Of a DNA stretch of 11,090 nt, positions 7,222 to 11,090 are shown piece after piece. Numbering within the stretch: the first letter of the stretch is position 1; every line of letters begins with the position of its first letter. The notes beneath the pieces are model-generated. The model searched no databases. It was not told the DNA's origin and saw nothing but the letters and a program-made list of their open reading frames with translations. The position numbers and the translations under genes were made by a program. The stretch comes from Cerioporus squamosus (Eukaryota; Basidiomycota; Agaricomycetes; Polyporales; Polyporaceae). The stretch covers positions 1 to 11,090 of the forward strand of contig JABYQS010000921.1 of the NCBI GenBank assembly GCA_022592435.1. The letters run 5' to 3'.

Positions 7222-7600
7222 TGCACTCAACTGTGTGCTGCAGTCTACCGCAAAGTGGAGGACATGCATGGCCATGGAGCCTCCCCTATTCAATATGCTT
7301 TGGTACTTCCGAATTGTGCATGTATACCCTGGAGAGTATGTTCACCGTGGTGCTCAAATATCTCTATGTCTTCTAGGCGGTCTCGAGAACTCACCGGGCC
7401 CTCAAGCACAAGCTAAGCCAATCCTGGCTTATCCTGATTGGACAGAACATCAGTATGTACATGAAATCTATCCGCTTCTTTCTCCGACCTCTCATGACAG
7501 GCTTGACTTGCAACGGAGACATGCCCTCCAGACAGAGACCGCGTCTCTGGCAGGAGATCAGCATCTCCGTCCTGCACTGCCCGGAAAGCATCTGATCTAG
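7117..7600 (+). CDS. unrecognised open frame, possibly a remnant
   Basis: The frame is open without stop through 7600 (ending GKHLI), about 160 codons after the candidate acceptor, and its first ATGs are internal (near 7187). It includes WYFRIVHVYPGEYVHRGAQI and GDQHLRPALPGKHLI. No domain, signal peptide or membrane segment is evident. It overlaps, in another frame, the remnant described at 6938-7221, so at most one of the two readings is right, or both frames belong to one gene broken by indels. A frame this long is uncommon by chance at this base composition but not decisive. Confidence 0.22.
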
Positions 7601-7829
7601 GCGATGTCCTCCGGAGCGCCGGACAAATTGCCTCCAGCCGGGGAAATCACGGTTTCCTGATGCGGTGTGCCGCTGGTTTCCCCTGAGCGCCCGGCGTTAC
7701 ATATTTGGGCATGATAGGAGAGATCTGAGACTACTGTGGGAAGATCAATGTGTCGCGTGAAGCGAGCAGCATCTTGTTTACTCTGTTGCCCACACACCAC
7801 CGCTATCATCCCATCTTCCATCTTCCGCA
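7601..7829 (+). promoter_or_regulatory. probable promoter and leader of the zinc-finger gene
   Basis: No gene is seen. The stretch contains CGG-rich words (CCGGAGCGCCGG near 7611-7622) and a stress-element-like CCCCT at 7680-7684. Before the first downstream ATG it becomes pyrimidine-rich (ATCCCATCTTCCATCTTCC, 7808-7826), as fungal transcription start regions often are. No clear TATA box was found. The assignment rests mainly on position. Confidence 0.35.
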
Positions 7830-7913
7830 ATGTCCAGTAAACCTGCTACGAGACGGCTCCTACACACTCGACAATCCGTGCTGCTTGTTTCCCCGATCTA
7901 CGTTAATCGTTGA
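7830..7913 (+). CDS. upstream ORF in the zinc-finger leader
   Basis: ATG at 7830 (context CGCAATGTCC) opens a 27-residue frame ending in TGA at 7911-7913, 71 nt before the main ATG at 7985. If the transcript starts in the pyrimidine-rich stretch before it, this uORF would be met first by scanning ribosomes and could lower translation of the main protein. The peptide is Arg-rich and without acidic residues, resembling a mitochondrial presequence by composition, but it has no frame link to the main ORF. Confidence 0.3.
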   Translation: MSSKPATRRLLHTRQSVLLVSPIYVNR

Positions 7914-7984
7914 ACAGTTCTCAGTCGAAAAGCACGATACGACCACTCCCCATACTGTGCCACATCACAGCCTGCTGTCACAAC

Positions 7985-9137
7985 ATGGCCTCGGGACAGC
8001 ACTTCGAAGGGTCTACTGCCACTCCATTCGGCGCCGTTAAGCCTGCATCGGAGTACCGGGACGTCGAAGGATGGTATGGGACTACCCCAGAACAAGAGGA
8101 ACGTCCTCTCTATTCGGACTTCATCGGGGCCAATAGCCCCTCCGCTGCCGCTGCTCTGTGGCAAGAACATATGGACATCGAGGAGCAACTATGGAGCAAC
8201 TAGTGAGTAACTTCACTCTATGATTCATGGGCGACTCCGATCTCATGGCATCTCCAGTCTGTCGCTCGTGATGGCAGACGCGTCCGAGTCGCCTGTGCTT
8301 GCAGGCCCATCACCTGTCCTCGCCACCCAAATCCCTTTCCAAGATGGCATGTCCGTGTGTCGCCACAACAGTTCCTCGAACTTCGATTACCTCAACGGTC
8401 CCGTGTACCAGAATGAGATCACCCGAGCCCATCTCGAAGATGTCGCGACCTACGAGGGTAATGTCGCCCTCACTTGGCGCTTCTACCCTGAAGCGCATGG
8501 ATCCACACCACTTCCACCAGCGTGCATTGCGCTGAGGGACCTGCACAAACCTTTACCCATGTACATGGAAGCACCCACCACGTTCCTCGATGATCAGGAG
8601 AATTGGCGACGGGCTCACCGTCGCGATGCCTCCTCCCCCCTCCCCATTACGCGACGTCCTCCCGCTCACACAAGGTCCATCGTGCCCGGCTTCAGCTCAT
8701 TCCAGCGACGCAACGTGCAAGTCACAACGTCCATGCCTGCCGAAAGTGCTGCCAAGCCCGTCGCACCGACTGAAGTGTCCCGGAGCGCTCCCAAGAGCAT
8801 GGATCGCTGGAAGTGCCCCCACTGCTCCTTCATCCAGTGGAGCCGCCGCGGGCCCGACTTCCGGCGGCACATCGCGACGCACACGGGCAGCAGCGCTCAA
8901 GCGCTCTATCTGTGCTGCGGGGTGCCCTTCATGGAGGCGGCAGAGCACGGGGTACCGGAGGATGTCGTGCGCGAGCAGCCGGTATGGGAGTTTGAGGGTC
9001 TCTTCATGGTGGGCGGGTGCCGGCGCACGTTCAGCAGGAAGGACGCGTACATGCGCCATCTTCACCGCCAGGCCGGGATGTGCTTTGGGGACGCGCAGGC
9101 CTCTTACCAGCCGGGGAATAGGGCGCGGGCTGCTTGA
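7985..9137 (+). CDS. C2H2-type zinc-finger protein, basidiomycete family
   Basis: Two exons, 7985-8202 and 8258-9137, encode 365 residues. The 55-nt intron has donor GTGAGT and acceptor CCAG; without splicing, exon 1 stops at once. The start is the first ATG in frame (MASGQHF). The N-terminal two thirds look disordered (Ser, Pro, Thr, acidic patches). Near residues 259-281, CPHC...FRRHIATH gives C-x2-C-x14-H-x3-H, a slightly long first finger. A second, unusual finger follows: Cys292-Cys293 (CCGVP), an insert of ~33 residues, then GGCRRTFSRKDAYMRHL with Cys327, His340 and Cys348 (C2HC type). This fused layout is one I associate with probable DNA-binding proteins of mushroom-forming fungi. The likely role is a nuclear transcription factor with unknown targets. 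It sits directly beside the transposon cluster. Confidence 0.82.
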
Positions 9138-9272
9138 CTGAACGTGCTCCAGCTGGGATCTGTATTTCAAGGTGTTTGTAGAAATGCGCCCATCTTATGA
9201 AGGCGACTTGGGAGCCGTGCCCTCGAAGAGCCTCATGTCTTGATCCACATCTCATCATCCCTTGGACTGTGA

Positions 9273-9694
9273 CCTGCAACATGCATAGGCTCGGGAGCGT
9301 TGGCGTCGTCGCATTCAACCGACAAGAGCAATCCAGACGTTCCTTCGCCAAGCTCTCCACCGAGATTTCTCAAGCACAGGTTGAGCTCCTGCACTCCCAG
9401 CTCGCCCGATTCCGCAGCGCATCCGCCGAAAGCCAACCTTCCAACATGCGTTTCAACAGATGTGCCGAGGAAGCCGGACGCGGATGGTTGCTGTCGCGCA
9501 GAAGACGGCGGATGGGTGTCGGAGCAGGCGTTGGTGGCGCAGAGAGTAGACAGAGTGCGCGTGTAGCGCCGAGGAGTATGTTGCTGAGGGACGGGGTTCG
9601 CTGGTTGGACGATCAGGATGAAGAGTGCGGTGTACATATCACATTCGCGATTGGATGGGACGAGTACTTGGGAGAGGAGGGAATACGCACTTAA
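9273..9694 (+). pseudogene. possible frame-broken hypothetical gene
   Basis: After the zinc-finger stop, three overlapping frames are open here, two on the plus strand and one on the minus strand, which in GC-rich DNA is often chance. One plus frame (from 9273, stop TAG at 9564-9566) reads like a natural Ser/Pro-rich tail followed by EDGGWVSEQALVAQRVDRVRV. The other plus frame continues from the same point as APRSMLLRDGVRWLDDQDEE and runs to TAA at 9692-9694. The join reads smoothly if one base were lost or gained near 9564, as happens twice in the neighbouring FPP synthase. No ATG is in frame in the first part and no domain is recognised. It may also be plain intergenic DNA. Confidence 0.25.
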
Positions 9695-9720
9695 GTGTGG
9701 TCTTATGCGCGAGTGGCACG

Positions 9721-9792
9721 ATTGGCTGGCTGGCGCCGAGTCGCGTCGGCCCACGCGACGCGTCCCCGTACAAGACTTCGCGTGTATTTAAG
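9721..9792 (+). promoter_or_regulatory. putative promoter of FPP synthase
   Basis: An inverted CCAAT box (ATTGG, 9721-9725) and a TATA-like TATTTAAG (9785-9792) precede the FPP synthase ATG by about 170 and 105 bp. Between them and the ATG the leader is rich in C and T (CGTCTCCCTTCGT and similar), as is common around fungal start sites. No sterol-response element could be assigned with confidence. Confidence 0.45.
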
Positions 9793-9892
9793 ACCTCGCG
9801 TCAACTTCGCGTTCTTCCATTCGCTCTTCTTCGTCTGTCCTCGCCATCGTCTCCCTTCGTACTCTGATACCTCCCTATCGCGCGCGCCCAAC

Positions 9893-11090
9893 ATGACCGA
9901 TGCCAAAGCACAGAAACGCCAGAAGTTCGAGGCCGTTTATCCCATCCTCCGCGATGATCTGCTCGCCTACTTGAAGCAGGAGGGAATGCCGGAGGACGCG
10001 ATCTCATGGTACAAGCGTGTATGTATCTTCACCACCTACGCCTGAACGTCTCAACGCCGAGGACGCGCGCGATGCTGACCGCGATCGTGCAAACAGAATC
10101 TCGACTATAACGTCCCAGGAGGGAAGCTCAACCGCGGCATATCCGTCGTCGATTCAGTGGAGATCCTCAAGGGTCGCAAGCTCTCGGACGATGAGTACTT
10201 CAAGTCAGCACTGCTCGGTTGGTGTATAGAGCTGGTATGTGGTTTCCTCCATCCCTCTGCGTGCACCCACCCGGCCATGATCGTACTCGTATTTACTTGC
10301 GATCGCTCATCTCTCAATGTCTAGCTGCAAGCCTTCTTCCTGGTCTCGGATGACATGATGGACCAGTCCGTTACTCGCCGCGGCCAGCCATGCTGGTACC
10401 GCGTGGAAGGCGTCAACTATATTGCGATCAACGACTCGTTCATGCTCGAAGGCGCGATTTACTACCTCCTCAAGAAGCACTTCCGGACTGAGCCTTACTA
10501 CGTACATCTCCTCGAGCTCTTCCATGACGTACGTGTAATCTCTCCCCATATTGCACATCACGGATTCTAACCCGGATATATCTAGACGACATTCCAGACG
10601 GAGCTCGGGCAGTGATTGACTTGATTACGGCACCGGAGGATCACGTCGACCTTAGCAAGTTCTCGCTCGCGAAGTCAGTGCAAAGATCCCAGCTTCGCCA
10701 TTGATGATGTATTCACACTCTCCGCTTGCAGGCACCAGAAGATCGTGATCTACAAGACGGCGTACTACTCGTTCTACCTCCCCGTCGCTCTGGCCATGTA
10801 CACGTGCGGCATCCCCCACACTCCCTCCAACGACCCGTACGAGCTCGCGCAGTCGATTCTCATCCCACTTGGAGAGTACTTCCAAGTACAAGACGATTTC
10901 CTGGACTTTGCTGCCCTCCCGAGGTCCTCGGTAAGATCGGCACGGACATCATCGACGACAAATGCTCGTGGTGTATCAACACCGCGCTCGCTCTCGCGAC
11001 GCCCGAGCAGCGCAAGATCCTGGACGAGAATTATGGGCGGAAGGACGCGGAAGCGGAAAAGAGGGTGAAGGCATTGTACGAGGAGATCGG
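9893..11090 (+). CDS. FPS: farnesyl diphosphate synthase, 5' part, with two frame lesions
   Basis: This enzyme condenses dimethylallyl and geranyl diphosphate with isopentenyl diphosphate to make FPP for sterols, prenylation and terpenes. Exons are 9893-10018, 10097-10234, 10325-10528, 10586-10673 and 10732-window end; the introns are 78, 90, 57 and 58 nt, the last with an uncommon GTCAGT donor. Visible motifs: GGKLNRG (residues 50-56, isopentenyl diphosphate binding), the first Asp-rich motif DDMMD at 97-101 followed by RRGQPCW, Phe92-Phe93 before it (typical of C15 chain length), [20 protein letters not shown], and the second Asp-rich motif DDFLD. Two single-base losses break the frame: after CAG at 10612 (immediate TGA) and around 10913-10918 (GCCCTCCC, one C short). 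Past each, conserved sequence resumes in a shifted frame, ending in ALYEEIG. The last part of the protein lies beyond the window. Yeast ERG20 is the counterpart. Confidence 0.92.

Noticed and set aside
8697..9170. Minus-strand open frame of 157 codons opposite the zinc-finger gene
   Set aside because: It mirrors the GC-rich zinc-finger exon, whose motifs clearly fix the plus strand as coding.
9233..9754. Minus-strand open frame of 173 codons
   Set aside because: It overlaps two plus-strand frames in GC-rich DNA, has no recognisable domain and would run into the FPP synthase promoter.
10613..10929. Splicing as an explanation for the FPP synthase frame breaks
   Set aside because: Conserved coding sequence runs directly up to and past each break, so no intron could remove the lesion without removing conserved residues.

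Overview
The window looks like nuclear DNA of a filamentous basidiomycete, most likely an Agaricomycete. The evidence is a farnesyl diphosphate synthase gene cut by four introns of 57 to 90 nt, a C2H2-type zinc-finger gene of a form I associate with mushroom-forming fungi (with one 55-nt intron), and remnants of a Ty3/Gypsy retrotransposon of basidiomycete type. No rRNA, tRNA, CRISPR or prokaryotic feature was seen.

The first 7 kb is a transposable-element graveyard. Positions ~91-1409 carry dense clusters of ACTGG/CCAGT motifs with inverted outer ends, which suggests an old DNA transposon. A Copia-like solo LTR (564-806) lies inside it. Positions 1517-5343 hold a Ty3/Gypsy derivative with two ~89 % identical LTRs, a broken gag, a zinc knuckle, an aspartyl protease and a polypurine tract, but no reverse transcriptase, RNase H or integrase. 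Its 3' LTR is split by a 1,246-bp insertion flanked by AGT and having CATCAGGA inverted ends. Next come an old imperfect fold-back (5402-5612), two related TA-flanked miniature elements (5676-5942 and 6170-6413) that share a GTGACCTGTGAC module, and a 412-bp fold-back element with 161-bp arms about 97 % identical (6489-6900).

From 6938 to 7600 there is an unrecognised coding-like remnant with one plausible intron. The genic part follows. A zinc-finger protein of 365 residues spans 7985-9137, with a short upstream ORF in its leader. An intergenic stretch of about 750 bp may hold a frame-broken hypothetical gene (9273-9694) and the FPP synthase promoter. The 5' part of FPP synthase (9893 to window end) follows, running off the right edge.

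The two clear genes are on the plus strand but show no functional link: one is a probable DNA-binding regulator and the other a housekeeping enzyme of the mevalonate/sterol pathway. The FPP synthase reading frame contains two apparent single-base deletions. Because it is normally essential and otherwise well preserved, these may be sequence errors, but a recently dead copy is not excluded.
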